Assembly (NCBI GenBank): GCA_905182995.1
Contig: CAJJDP010000058.1
Location: 212,932-276,931 of the forward strand
Length of the DNA: 64,000 bases
Direction of reading: 5' to 3'
From: Paramecium octaurelia
Lineage: Eukaryota > Ciliophora > Oligohymenophorea > Peniculida > Parameciidae
The translations under genes and the position numbers were made by a program. Below are positions 1-12,500 of the stretch, piece after piece. The notes beneath the pieces were generated by a model. The model saw nothing but the letters and a program-made list of their open reading frames with translations. It was not told where the DNA came from and made no database searches. How positions within the stretch are numbered: the first letter of the stretch is position 1; each line of letters begins with the position of its first letter.

Positions 1-51
1 ATTTTGACAGGAGTGGAGGAGTGGCTCCAAGCGTAAAGTGAATTATACTGA
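1..51 (+). CDS. Possible C-terminal tail of an upstream gene (partial)
   Basis: The first 51 bases form an open frame of 16 codons, with one TAA read as Gln, ending in TGA at 49-51. The stretch is GC-richer than the spacer that follows, which suggests the 3' end of a gene lying outside the window. A second frame also ends in TGA nearby, so the frame choice is uncertain. No family can be assigned from so few residues. Confidence 0.3.
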
Positions 52-171
52 TGAAATCATACACTTATACTTTAAATTGATTATTTCGTTATCTAATGAG
101 GGACAAATCCAAAGATATAACAACGTATGCCGATACATTAAATAAGCCCATCAACAGAATTATTATATATT

Positions 172-2743
172 ATGTTTATTTATTATTTATTAACAATAAC
201 TCTAGCAGCATTGCCAAATGCAAACTTATCTATTGGTCCATTACTGCAGTCATATGCCGATGATGAAGATTTAGATCAAATCGTTTATGTTCATGAAAAA
301 GTACTTTAGAATTTTGATTATGCATCATTCCCATCCTTATCTTGTTGTCCAAATAACGTTACGAAATTTCGAGTGATGAATTTAAACAAACAAGGATCAA
401 ATATATAACGATTTAATCTCCCCTTTTATATTGAGAATCTTGGGGAGGAACCTTTGTCAATTGAGTGGCTAAATATTACAGAGGAACTTTCAGATTAGGA
501 TATTTAAGTTCAAGTCAATTATCAAAAAGATTTTAAAATTGCCTAAGGCTTTGATAACTATCTGGGATTGAACATAACACATTTGTGTTGGAAAACACTA
601 AATAATGACAGATATTGGAGCATAAAACGAGTTACGCTGTAGTTTGAAGGATTTGATCCCGTGGTATTTAATTACCAATTTTTATGCGGCAAAGATTATT
701 ATCCTGTAAGGTACTTAGTTTATTTAGTTAGATTTGATTGGAGCAATATTATCCTGATTATATTTGAAAGTTTGATGATTTTAGTTCTTTCAATGTTCGG
801 AAAGATTTACGCATTTAAGGTTGTTTTCATAACGAAGCAGTTGAGAAATGAATTACCTCAAGAGAAATTAGATAAGATCGCTTAAGAGAGTTCTCCATTT
901 TAAGGGTTTTTGTTGGGATGGCCACAGGCATTATTCTATATGAGTCTTTTAATTGGAGCCTTGTTCATCTCATTGTATTTGTAGGAGAAGGCTGAGTAAC
1001 CAATATAAATCATAGTGTACATTCTATGTGTGTTCTGTGCAATTCACTTTATAGATGAGTTGTTTTGTGCTTTTAGAAAAAGAGTTCCGTTTTTTGTTCA
1101 GACCATTTATTATTTTAGATATTGTGATATTTTTGCTTTATTAGTGGGTGTTGCTTTGTTTGCAGTATACTTGGCTACGGAATAAATTTGGATTGTAAAT
1201 AAATTATGTTATGTAGTTAAGCAATTTAATTTCAATTTGTATTCTTGGCTCACTTATCAAATTATTCAAGATTACCTCTCTCAAAGATTGCTTATTGTTT
1301 TTCCTGCCTATAATGGCTATGGATTTATTTTGTTCAATCTATATGGCAATGACCATAAGATATGAATGGGATAGTTTGATTCTAAGATATTTCAACACTC
1401 CCTTATCTGCATAGATTCCATACTTTAGATACATTTACAAAAAGAAATGCGCATGGGTTTCGATATTCAATATCCTATTTCCAGGTTAAAATCTCATTCA
1501 TATTAGGTTTCTTCCTTGCATATGTGCATAGATTTGATAGATTAAAAAAAACATTTGTATATGAAATAGTCAGTTTTTTTGGATTATTGATAGGTTTAGT
1601 TCTTTGGGTTATTGTTTAGTATCTGATATCATTTCCTCTGCCTACGTAATCTAATTAGATATAATTAATAGATCAATATTTACAGAAGTCTTAATGATTT
1701 CAGCTTGCACACTAATTGCATTTAGAAGAAATGAATTGAATCTATTTTGGAGTGGTAATTTTTATGATGAGATCCTACTTGATCCATTTAAAAATGAAAT
1801 GGATAAAAAGTCAGTCAAATTGATAAGCTTTTTTAACATTGGGGTCTCTTAGGACTTGAAAAAGAAGTATGCACTCAATTCTGGGACAGAGTAACCAGCA
1901 GCTGTTTATGAACCTTTTGAATTAGTAAAGGCAAATTAGGATGGTGAGTTGAAATTAGATTCCATTCTATTTGAAGGCTTGTAATCATTTTAAGAGATAT
2001 ATACAACACACAACTAAACCTACGGAAATAACAACACTTTGGTAGAGAATCAAAAATAATAATAAGAAATTTAAACTGATCTCAAAGAAAAGAAGGACAC
2101 TGCTTTAGTTGACTCTATAATATAGAATAGTCAAGAGAATCAACCTCTTATCAATAGAGATAAGAATGATGCTAAGGTAGAGTATCAATAACAGGATCAA
2201 TAGAACAATAATGATCTCAATCAAAAAGGTAAAAATGAGGAGGCAACCAAAATTAATAATGAATCTAACACATCTCCTGATGTTCTAAAGCAGAAATCTT
2301 TGGGAAAAAAGATAGTAGTGTATATTGAGAGTAAAAAGCTTGAGGAAGTAATTATAGAAACTCCAATTATTTAATCTAGGAATAATGAAAAATAATCTTA
2401 GAATAATGAACCAAACAAGAAATAACAACAATCTGACATTTAAATTGAAATTAGTGAATAATAAAAGGTAGCTTAGGCAAATCAAAATAAATAGAATAAT
2501 CAATAAGATAAAGTGGATAAAGCTGAGCAAAAATAAAATCAATAATAATAAAATAATAAGGTTTTCACTTCACCTGCTCGATAAAAGTATTAGGTTGACC
2601 CTCCAAAAGCTAAGGAACCTTAAGTTGACCGCTTTAAATAAAAGTAATAACTAAGGCAATAGAATGACAATTTTAAAAAAAACTTAGAGTTCTTCCAAAA
2701 TCAAGAAAAAGCAGGAAATTTTAAGGCTCCTGTTAAAAAATGA
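172..2743 (+). CDS. Signal peptide peptidase-like (GxGD family) membrane protein with altered catalytic motifs
   Basis: After removing three introns (1195-1216, 1485-1506, 1646-1671) the frame gives 833 residues. It has a signal peptide (MFIYYLLTITLAALPNA), a luminal domain of about 160 residues, nine or so membrane segments, then a hydrophilic Gln/Lys/Glu-rich tail of about 270 residues. The layout matches SPPL2-type intramembrane aspartyl proteases. The TM6 equivalent reads FLPIMAMDLFCS, where MD replaces the usual YD and the aspartate is kept. The TM7 equivalent reads VSIFNILFPG followed by FFLAYVHRFD, which aligns with GLGDIVIPG...RFD, so GxGD has become SIFN and the second catalytic Asp is Asn. 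The PAL motif position reads PLPTSIF. I infer a catalytically inactive SPP homolog, perhaps a substrate-binding or trafficking factor. The start is the first ATG and opens the signal peptide. Family is fairly sure; loss of activity is inferred from alignment by eye. Confidence 0.75.
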
Positions 2744-2797
2744 GCATATTTTGTTATATTAAAATAAACAGACTTTTTATTCTAAATATCAAATAAT

Positions 2798-4611
2798 ATG
2801 TACAGAACAACACAAAACTATTCATATGCAGGTAATCAATTGAAATTCAAATTAGACTTGCTATCTAAATAAGGCATCTCAGATAATGGCAGATCCATAA
2901 TAACAATTGATAAAGAAAATTCATATGCTCTCTTGCAAAAAAAGAAATAACTTTAGAATAGAGAAGGCAGCAGTTCAAGTCAATAAAAAAATGAAAATCG
3001 TTCGAATAGTGGATTACAGAAATCAGCATCACTTTAACAATTCTATCGAGCTCAATCAGCTGTTGAGAAAAATTCATACTAAAATCAAAAAGGAAATCAA
3101 TAACAAATAAAAGAAATGAAGAATATTTCATATCTCTATTTGCTCTAATAAAGTGGATATAAATTACGTCACAATTAGACAAAATCAACAAAGGAATAAA
3201 ATAGCAAAGGAAGTGATTTTTTATCAAATGAGTATTTAAAGCAGAAACCAGTTGAAAATTAGGCTTATAAGAGATTGAATGAGAAATTGGAATATTTGGA
3301 AAAAAAATTTAATTAATTAAAGGACTCGTTTGTGAATATAAGTGAAAATTAATACGACAAAAAATCAGATAGAATGCAATAAAAGCAGTATTCATTAATA
3401 TCTAAATACTTTCCTAAGAAGTTTATGGAACAATAAAAGAATACGACTTAAGAAGAAAGGAAGGTGACCAAAGATATCAAATCAATATTCAATATTTATT
3501 CATAAATCAAAGAATTTAAAAGTCATTCTTCGAATTCCTAATTATTGAAATAAACATAAGAAAAAAAGAGTGCATAATTACAAGACTTTGTAACATAAAT
3601 AAAGAGGGACTTTAATAATAAGAATTCTTAATTGTTGAAAGGTTCTTATGTTCATCAACCAAACACTATTTTAAATAAATCAGAGCGATAATAATCAATG
3701 GATGCCAAGTATTATTACTTCAATAAACTTATTGAAACATAACCGAATGAACCTGTAAATAATTGTAATTTATCTAGTTCTTGTACTATATTTCGACTGT
3801 GCTTTCAGCTATAAAAAATAAGAGGCCTACAGACCTTGATGAACTCATCAAAGATCATTTTTCATAAACATATCAAGTGAATTTAGTTTTGATTAATTTA
3901 GGGATTAATCTATGCAAGCAGATTAACAATACAATTTGATCCGGAGAAGGTCATAAACTTGCCAAGATCCAATAATCTAAAAACCATAGTTTTTGATTTG
4001 GATGAGACATTAATACATTGCAACCCAAATGTTTCCATTCCAGGAGACATCATATTACCAATCACGTTTCCAAATGATGAAACTGTCTAGGCTTCTATCA
4101 ATATCCGGCCTTATGCTAAATAAATCCTTTAAACACTTTCAAAGCATTTTGAAATCATAGTATTTACAGCTTCGCATTCGAGCTATGCTAATATCGTGAT
4201 TGATTATTTGGATCCAAAGAGACAGTGGATTTCGCACCGGTTATTTAGGGAAAATTGTCTATAAACAACGGAAGGAGCTTACATCAAAGATTTAAGGTAA
4301 TGCTTATTTATTTTTAGAGTATTAGGCAATCGAAAACTATCGAATGTGTTGTTAGTAGACAATGCTTCATATTCGTTTAGTAAATAAATTGAGAATGGAG
4401 TTCCAATTATTGCTTATTATGATAATAAAGAGGACTAGGTACTTTATTGGTTGATTTATAGGAATTATTACATTTGGAAAATTATTTATTAAATTTCAGA
4501 CATGTGAAAGATGTTAGAGATTTAAATTAAAAATAATTAAAATTAAAATAGTTCTTAGATTATTCAGATTTTGATGATTTGTATAATAATTTACATGGTA
4601 TGTACTTTTGA
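2798..4611 (+). CDS. SCP/FCP-type (NIF domain) HAD phosphatase with long N-terminal extension
   Basis: Four introns (3755-3777, 3877-3901, 4297-4317, 4439-4461) are removed to give 573 residues. The first ~370 residues are Gln/Lys/Ser-rich and partly coiled coil. The last ~200 form a NIF/FCP1-like phosphatase domain. The catalytic DxDxT motif appears as VFDLDETLIH, where the first Asp would be the phospho-acceptor. Further along are FTASHSSYA, which matches the FTAS motif of the family, and VLLVDNASYSF, which matches the 'DN' acid motif with the usual Ser/Pro context. Such enzymes dephosphorylate Ser residues, for example on RNA polymerase II CTD or membrane and cytoskeletal targets; the substrate here is unknown. 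It lies 54 nt downstream of the SPP-like gene on the same strand. The catalytic residues look intact. Confidence 0.8.
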
Positions 4612-5934
4612 TTAGACAATTTATTTGTTCTCAAAATATTTTGATAATATATGGTTATACTCCAATTAATGAAAAAATAAACAAATATGATGGTAATCAA
4701 CAAAACTTTTGAATTAGCTGTTCTATGGCTTGTTATGTTTGTTATATTTTTATTTATTATTCTTTTATTAACTAAAATTACTCAAATTAAGGAACCAAAG
4801 TCTTATCAATTTTATGCTTATTAATCTCTGATAAAAACTTCGATCTTATTGAAATTATTTATGCCATAAGGTCTTACTAATCCCCATTTTTGAATTGATC
4901 ACACAAATTCTATAATGAAGTATCATATTTTTGACAAATTGAGTGAGCTTCAATAACACTTTGAACTAGATTTAATTGATTAATAATCAAAGCACTATAA
5001 GGGTTATCCTTTTGAGTATGTTTTATGAACATCTCAGAAATGTGATTCACTGAGTCTATATTAAGGCTCTTAAAACTGTTTTATAGGATGCTTCGCAATT
5101 GCGTTGATATCTCAGTGTAATCTAATTTAATAAAGACAGATTCTGTTGAAAATCTCTTTAATTCATTTTTTGTATAATCCTGGGTTGCTTACTCATCAAA
5201 AATGATTTAGTTGGTACTCTATTCCGATGATGTCTGCTCATCAGGTTTGAACGTAGGAAAGAGACGGAAGAGAGAATGTTGAGAATTTCTTGGTTAAGCA
5301 TTATCTAGAATATGTTCTAGTCTCTTTATTATTTGTGCTAATTGATCAAGTTTATATTATTTCATAAAATTAGTTAACGAACACAGAAAATTTAAAAACG
5401 ATGAATGAATCAAAGAGTAGTAAATTCCTTAATAAGTTCCAGATGACATCCTTGTCTTTAATGTAACAATGACCAGAGTTTGGAATCTGCTATTTAATCA
5501 TTTTCATAGCAGTAGGAAAAATAAGAATAGAACTTATATATTCCTTTTGCAATCCTAATCCTTTCTTATGTAAGTGGCTTTTAAATTATTGATGTAGATT
5601 TATATTGCATACAAGAATCAAAGAGATTTCATATCCTATTGAGATTACAATTTAGATCTAGTTGGAAACCAGAAATTGTCTAATGGTATTAGAGAAACAA
5701 GTAGATCCTAAACTTAATCCTATGAAAAGGTGAGTTTAAAGGAAAGACTTTAAATAGCCTATTCATAATACTAATACAAATTAATATATACAATTGGAAA
5801 AATCTTAAGAGCAAAGTCTTGATGTTTATTATTTTGGTTCAATTATAATAGAGATTTATGTAACATAACATTAAATAAGAAAGTCTCCTTATATAATAAT
5901 AGACAAGTATTTTTTGTAATTACAATAATGAATT
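4612..5934. other. Unassigned 1.3-kb stretch between convergent genes, possibly a decayed gene
   Basis: Convergent genes elsewhere in the window are much closer, so this gap is unexpected. A plus-strand ORF at 4651-4893 encodes a short hydrophobic N-terminus (VLWLVMFVIFLFIILLL) that could be a signal anchor. The same frame continues with only TGA interruptions, roughly one per 60 codons. That is about the chance rate in this base composition, so the open frame itself proves nothing. A segment near 5060-5110 reads YQGSQNCFIGCFAIALISQ, which faintly recalls the QGSCGSCYAFA active-site region of papain-like peptidases, but the match is too weak to assign. No intron set that restores a coding frame was found. 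Confidence 0.3.
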
Positions 5935-7766
5935 TCATGATTTTATATTTTATAATTTTTGAATTGGCAAGGATTACTTAATTTGTTGTATTAGATTTTT
6001 AGGTTATGCAGCATGAATTTGAGTGGCTAGTTTAGTCCATTCTTTTTTGAGATTGTTTCTCCAATCAGGATTTTCCATGAAAATCTCATTTTTATCCAAG
6101 TAAACGGTTGCCAATTCACCATCATTCTCATTGGCATAACTTGAATTAATAATATTGTTCTGATTATAGGTTAGCGATTAATTGACTCTTCCTAAGTGAA
6201 TTTCAATATCCATTAGAGATTCTAAGCATGATTATTATAAATACATTACCTTAATACAAAGGGACATAGGAAGTGATCGTCTAATCTAATAAAGTCTTCT
6301 TTCTTTAAGCCTAATCTACTCTGGCATGACTTACACGGACAGAATTAAAGCCAAATTCATTTTAATCCTCCTATGATATTGCTTTCTATGAATTAGAATA
6401 AAACTGAATACCTCCTTTTCTGATTAAACCAATATTTACAATTGAGCAAATTAATCCTTATGCTCAACAAAAAATGTTTTGTAGTACATAAAACTTTTTT
6501 ATATTTTCTCCCATTTTTGATTGAGATTTAGATTGGACTTGACCAAAATATCGTTATTTGCTTCTACTTGTTTTATGTATCTTTTTAATGATTCATTTTC
6601 TATTTCATAATGTTTGCATAAAATCATTTCTCTTTGTAGATTCTTTTTGGATTCCTCTAGTTCCTGTTCTAGTTTACGAACTCGATGTTATAATTAATCC
6701 TCAGTTAATTTGATTTATTGTGTTGATCTTTTGGCATTGATTTGTTGAATTTGAAAGGCTTTGGCTAGATTCAACTTAGGCACTCGAGAAACATTCTTTT
6801 TCAAGTCTTCTGGTTTTGCACATTGTTGATATGAATCATTGATGCCTACATCAAAGGTTTAATTCAAATTTTAATAGTTTTTTTTTTAAACTTGAGGTGC
6901 TTTGACAGGGAAAGGAGAGAGCGCCGGAGAATGCATCATATCTGTGTTCATAGGAGATTAGATCGAATTTATTCTAGCTGGCAATTCAACAGTGGGTAAT
7001 CGAGACTCTAAAATAAGTTTATTGGAATATTCTATTTACATTAAATTTAAGACAGGATTTCTAAAAATTCATGTTAAGCCTTTTCGTAATCCTCATCCAA
7101 ATCTATCACTTCCCCTTAATTTTTCATCTATAGATTGGTAATTACTCTGTTTATAAGGGTCACTAATTTTAGTTGTATGCCTTTTAAATAATTAACTTAT
7201 AATTATAATCTCACTATCAATTAATGCAAAGTTTCCATTTCTTCATGAAGTAAAATAGTGGCTGTATTGGGGTTTATGACATCCCTATATCTTATCATGA
7301 CTCCAGTGGTATCATCAAGTTAATCAGCCTTCTTTTCAAGTTAATCAATTTTTTAGGCTTATTAACTGATGGTATGTTTGAGTTCATAAATAGTAGACTC
7401 GAGTTCAGCAATGAGTTTCTTCTCACTCTTTTCGGCAGCATAGGTAATCTCCTCTGAAATAAGGGCTTTGCCTTATGCAAAATCTCTTTCCTTTTGCACT
7501 TTTTCAAGGGATTACATCAAGTGATCAATTTCTTTTTGTTGTTCATCAAGTACTAATTTAAGCGCCTTCACTGTGTTTTCATTCTCTCGAAGAACCGCTT
7601 TTTAATTTGGTATAGGAATAGCAACATCTTGATCAATCATAGAACGCATTGACTACTTATTCAATTTAATGACAGTCTGTAAATCCTCTATAGTGTTTCT
7701 CAACTATTGGTTCTCCTGATGCAAGAAGTGAATTTTGGCTTTCAATGAATGCGGACTTTCACTCAT
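5935..7766 (-). CDS. Coiled-coil protein, unknown function
   Basis: Minus-strand gene of 581 residues after removing introns 7008-7039, 6386-6411 and 6222-6249. It opens with MSESPHSLKAKIHFLHQENQ and is dominated by heptad-rich coiled coil at about residues 5-200 and 330-450. A Ser/Pro-rich linker sits between them (MNTDMMHSPALSPFPVKAP). No enzymatic motif is visible. The C-terminal ~80 residues (around ENPDWRNNLKKEWTKLA) look globular. Its ATG lies only 16 nt below the stop of the GTPase-HSP20 gene on the same strand. A cytoskeletal or ciliary structural role is a guess from composition only. Confidence 0.7.
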
Positions 7767-7782
7767 AAAATAATTTATATAA

Positions 7783-9569
7783 TCAAATATCATCTTTATC
7801 TTTATCGTATTTTATTGTGATCACTCCCTTCTCAACACCGAAGTAAGACCATTGTCTCTCATAAATATCGGGAATCTAATTAATCATCCTATTGTATTTA
7901 CTTTGAATGTGAGTGTGAATTCCCCATACTTTCTTTCGCTCTTCTCCAATTGCCCTTGATTGATGTAGGGTCTCTACTTGTTTCCCTTGACCAGAGTGAC
8001 AACATTCTGTCTCTGAATATCGACGTCATCATTAGTCAATCCTGGGGCATCCATCAAAATGATATACTGATCCCCAGCGATGATGTCTGTTGCAGGTTAA
8101 AAGGAATCCTATTGCCCCGTAATTAAGCCACTCATGTCTACCTATCCTTAAGGAATTTGAATTTTATCATGGAACTCATTTTCTGTTTTAATAACCTTGA
8201 TCAGCGGATCATCAGTGTCTTGCAAGTCAATTTTGATGTTCTTCCTAAAAAAATTAACTAGTTTTTATCTCGATTAAATTAACAAACAATCCAAAACGGA
8301 AAAACTTCGATTGACCGGAATGAAAACGGCTTTTAACCAATACCTAAGAAGTGAAAATACCCATGGATTGAGTCCCTTTCCTAGATTGCAATCATCATTC
8401 ACAATACACACGTGTCTAGTGTAAGGAGTCTTGAACCAAAGTACATGTTTCTCCTACAGTTATTTGTTGATAGGATTGAGTGCAGCTACTTTGGTTTTTT
8501 AAAGAGTTCCATTTGCATAGATCTGAGTTACTTAAGTACTCCAAACATGCTCTAAAATTTCAGGAGATTCAACATCTTTTAAATTGTGTATCACTATGAT
8601 CTCTCGGAAAGTCTTATTGGGACTTTGCTAGAGATTACGACTTAGTCGGTCGAGATACCTCTGATCAAGACTGGTAAAATCGTTGACTACGCATAAGAAG
8701 TAATCTGCTAGATCAAATACCAAGTCAGATATAAATGTCTCAGTGGCTTCCTTGTCTACAATAGATAATTCATTCTCAATTTTGACAGGACTGTATGTTC
8801 CAGCAGTGTCCACCAAGATCAACTTAGTACCATTGTCTACATTGACATGCTTAAATGAAATGCCTCTGGTGGTAACCTTCTTTCCAGAGGGCAAATTACT
8901 CATGGTAAGACTGTTCAAAACGAAGGTCTTTCCTTTGTCATAGAGTCCAGTTACTGCAACAGTTGCTCCTTCCAAGGCTTTGATATTGATTATTTCTTAA
9001 TTGATCATCTTTGGGGACAGCCAGACCTTCCAACCTGAACTGTTGATGGAAGTGATGAAGTCAATGTCGACTACCCAATCATAGATGCTGGTTTCATCTA
9101 TGATTTGTGTATTTTGTTTCTTGAAATCGGTTGGATTGCTTTTGAAGATGCCGCATTGTCTTTGTCGTTTAACTTCACTTTGTCTTTGAAACTGATTGAC
9201 TTCATGTTGGAGTTCACGTATTTCTTTGAGCAATTGTGAGATTTGCCTGATTTATTTGGAATCATTTTGCAGGATGGCTTCCATCAATTTATTGCTTTCC
9301 CTTTCTCTAAGATTATACTCCATCAAGACTGCTTCGAACATATCCTTAATGCGCATCACATCAGTGGCTTTGTTGGTTTCTCGAATGAAATCAGCGAAAA
9401 CTTGATTAATTTCTTATTTCAATCCTTTGATGGCAAAGATCAATGGTGCAATACGTGAATGGATCTTCGGATTGATGTCATCATGAACTTACTGAAACTC
9501 TTATTCAAAGTTGTCTAAGACCTTGGTGTCGAAAAGAGTATCATTCATGGATTTTTATTATTAAGACAT
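7783..9569 (-). CDS. P-loop GTPase fused to a C-terminal HSP20/alpha-crystallin domain
   Basis: One intron (7876-7901) gives 586 residues; the start MSQQQKSMNDTLFDTK is the longest in-frame ATG. Residues ~60-190 are coiled coil. A GTPase-like domain follows. Its P-loop is VTGLYDKGKTFVLNSL (~205-220), the G3 motif is VDTAGTYSP (~253), and a degenerate G4 is HNLKD. This arrangement resembles large GTPases of the GBP/dynamin type more than Ras. From ~490 to the end is a small-heat-shock domain: IILMDAPGLTNDDVDI, VVTLVKGNK, KYGEFTLTFKIPD and VEKGVITI. These match the beta-strand pattern and closing 'v..GvL.I' of HSP20. The splice that joins LTFK to IPDIYERQ restores a typical sHSP end, which supports the model. 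GTP-driven chaperone action is inferred. Gap to the channel gene upstream is 23 nt. Confidence 0.75.
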
Positions 9570-9592
9570 ATTTTAATTTCAATTTTTAATTT

Positions 9593-12500
9593 TCAACTAT
9601 TCCCCTCTTCATCGGACATTCGTTATGAAATGTCCCCTCTCAATTTCATCTGCCCGAAGAAAGAACGCTAAGAATTGTCACTTGGGAAATCTATCTTCTG
9701 CGTTTCCAGTACTATTTTCATAGGGAATCCATTATTGGTTTCCTAAGGATCAATGTAAAAGTTGTGTGTCGAGAGTGAAACCGATTCTGCATGGGAAGCC
9801 TACTGTTATTGCGACTACTTCAGATCAGTCCTAAGAGCAACTCTGCGATTATAAACATTCCCATCACGATTTTGCTCCTTTATCCGATATGATGACTATG
9901 CAAATGGGAACACTCTTTTATTGATCTGACTCTTTCTACGATGACGATGATTGCTGTCAGCAATTCGTGTTGTCAAATAAGCATTCTCATTTATTTCCAA
10001 CTACCTCAGATTGTTTTGCTTCTGCATTTCCTTGATTCTCTTCTTCACCTTTCTTCTCTCTATTGCTCCCCTCAATATGTTCCGTATTGAACTATACGCA
10101 AAGATGTCCACTGCGAAATGAAGGAACTTCTGATCCCCCAAATCAGGGAACTTAGCCTCCCATGATTTCCGTATGTTCCTCAATACTACCTTGTCTTCAA
10201 TCTATTCAATCCCATGCAGAGCATTCTTCTTTTTCACTGCATTGTAAGCTATCTACAAACAAACATCCTTAATGTGGATCATCTCATTCTAATATATTAA
10301 CACTTGGAAATCACTGAGTTTCTTGAAGATATCGATTTTCTTAAGGTGCATCTTGGTTCTAGGATTATAGATGTATGCTGACTGCTTCTTGTGATCTATC
10401 AAATATAATCCACTCATTACTTTAATTGAAATCAAACAACTACAAACAAGCATTCTCATCCTTAAATCCAAGAGGAGGATTCATCTCAAACATCAAAAAT
10501 GCGAAATCCTCAGGAGTTATCCATCCAGTTCCTTTGGGATCATAATCAGACCATTTTAAAAAGAAGTCCTCTATTTAGTAAGGATTAATGACTGCAGTGT
10601 TCTCAAGCAAACAATCCTGATATGATTCTATAATCATAGCCAAAAACAATGAGATCATTATAATCCTGATCAATACTAAAAAACTAATAAAATAGAAGTA
10701 TCCAAAGAAGGTGCTGCATCCCTAAACTCCTTCCCTCAATATGTCCTCTGGAGTCTAGGAATGACAACCAGCCTTATTAATGGTGTAATCTGACATATAG
10801 AGTGGCCAATATTGTCCAGTTGTGATTTCTATTAAAATTAAGACAGCATCCCAAAAGTTCTAGAAGTTCTTATTCCTCTACCCGATTTCCTAATAAAAAG
10901 GGTATTGGGCATCTTGAGAGGTTGACTTAACTACGGACAAAGTTTGAATCCCAATCAATGCATACACAATAATGATTATAATGATAAAAGCCACTACACT
11001 CAATAAGGTTGGCAGTATTTCCTAGATGACGTCAATGAGGACTTTGAGTTGGCGATTTAACTTCAGTATTTTGTACGTGTTGAGAACCCTCAAACAACGA
11101 ATGATCAAAGGAATCATAAACATCTTGGGCATCTCAATCTCGCTATTGAGTATCAGTAAGGCATCAGTGGAAATCAGAAGCAGGATATCGAACTTATTCC
11201 AAGAGTCTTTGAGGTAGTAATACCAGAAGGCGGAAAATTTGATGAATACTTCGATGTGAAAGAGGGTAATAAATATGATGTCCAGAACATAGAATGCTGA
11301 TTTGGTGGTCTAATTAATTGAGTTACCATTGGCAGAACAACTAAAATATATTATAGGATCTTACAATATTAGATTCAATAGGAGGAGAATAAGTATAATC
11401 AATTCAAAATAGGAATAGGTTGCGATGGAGTAACAGATCTACCTGAATTGATTCTTCGGTTTCTCAATCAATCTTATTAGATTCTTCTTCTGCATTATGT
11501 ACATCATTTACAGCCATTCCCTCTGATGTTCATTCAGCGACTTGTAATTACTGATATTCTCTTTGATGGTTCTGTAATTGTTGATAATCAGCCCAGTGAA
11601 GAGATTCAACAACATGATATTCAGGAGGAACAACAGTATGTAATATAAGATCTAATAGTTGGCAGATGAGTCAACTTTGGGATGCATCCCTCTCTCAGTG
11701 ATATCTGAAACGTAATACATTTGACTTGTCCATCCTTCTCCAATTATTATTCTGAACAAGCACAGCAATGAATCCTAAATAGTATCAAAATTAGTGATAT
11801 TATTGATCCATTCACCTTTCTAATCCAAACAATCCTGCTTTGTGTATATGTCATCATATGATTACACATTTGTACAAAAGTACAATTTGCCTTTCCAGAT
11901 AGTCATACAAAAGATGCTCAGAATCCAAATGCAGATACCAGTCACGAAAATCATGGAGGATAACAAGGATATAGTTTGAAACAATGATTTCGATATCAAA
12001 TTCAATTCTTCACTTTGAGATCCTCTCTAGATATCAATTGAATATTATTACTCTCGCAGATGAGAACACTCTAAGTGTACGCAATGCTCGAAATGCTTTC
12101 AAATATCCACTACTATACAGATTGAGATCACTAATGGAACTTACAATCAATATAGCCAAATCGAAGTTATTCTGATTGTTGTAAACGAATGCTCTATTGG
12201 GTTCAATTTGATTCCAAATAAATCCATGGGCCAGTATTCTCAATACAATTTCAAATATAAAAATGATTGTAAAGATAACATTAAATTTCTCAATTAAGTC
12301 TTTCTGTTCATATATTGGTAGATCCGTACCCAATAGAATGATATTCAAGATTATTATTGAACTCATCAACCATTCAAAGTACTTACTCTATGTCAATTAT
12401 TGTATTCTTTTTCTTAGAATGCTTTTGTTATTTAAAATGAATAATGCTGAATTCATAAAATATTGCTTGTATGATTGACTTGAGCTATAGGATATTCTAA

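Noticed and set aside
2865-3227. 120-codon minus-strand ORF
   Set aside because: It is the antisense shadow of the NIF phosphatase gene N-terminal region, whose plus-strand frame continues through TAA/TAG codons into a clear catalytic domain.
5060-5110. Papain-like peptidase active site
   Set aside because: Only a weak resemblance with an extra three residues between the Gln-Gly-Ser and Cys positions, and TGA codons on both sides; not enough to call a peptidase.
8743-8943. Plus-strand ORF over the GTPase
   Set aside because: Antisense to the P-loop GTPase coding region; no features of its own.
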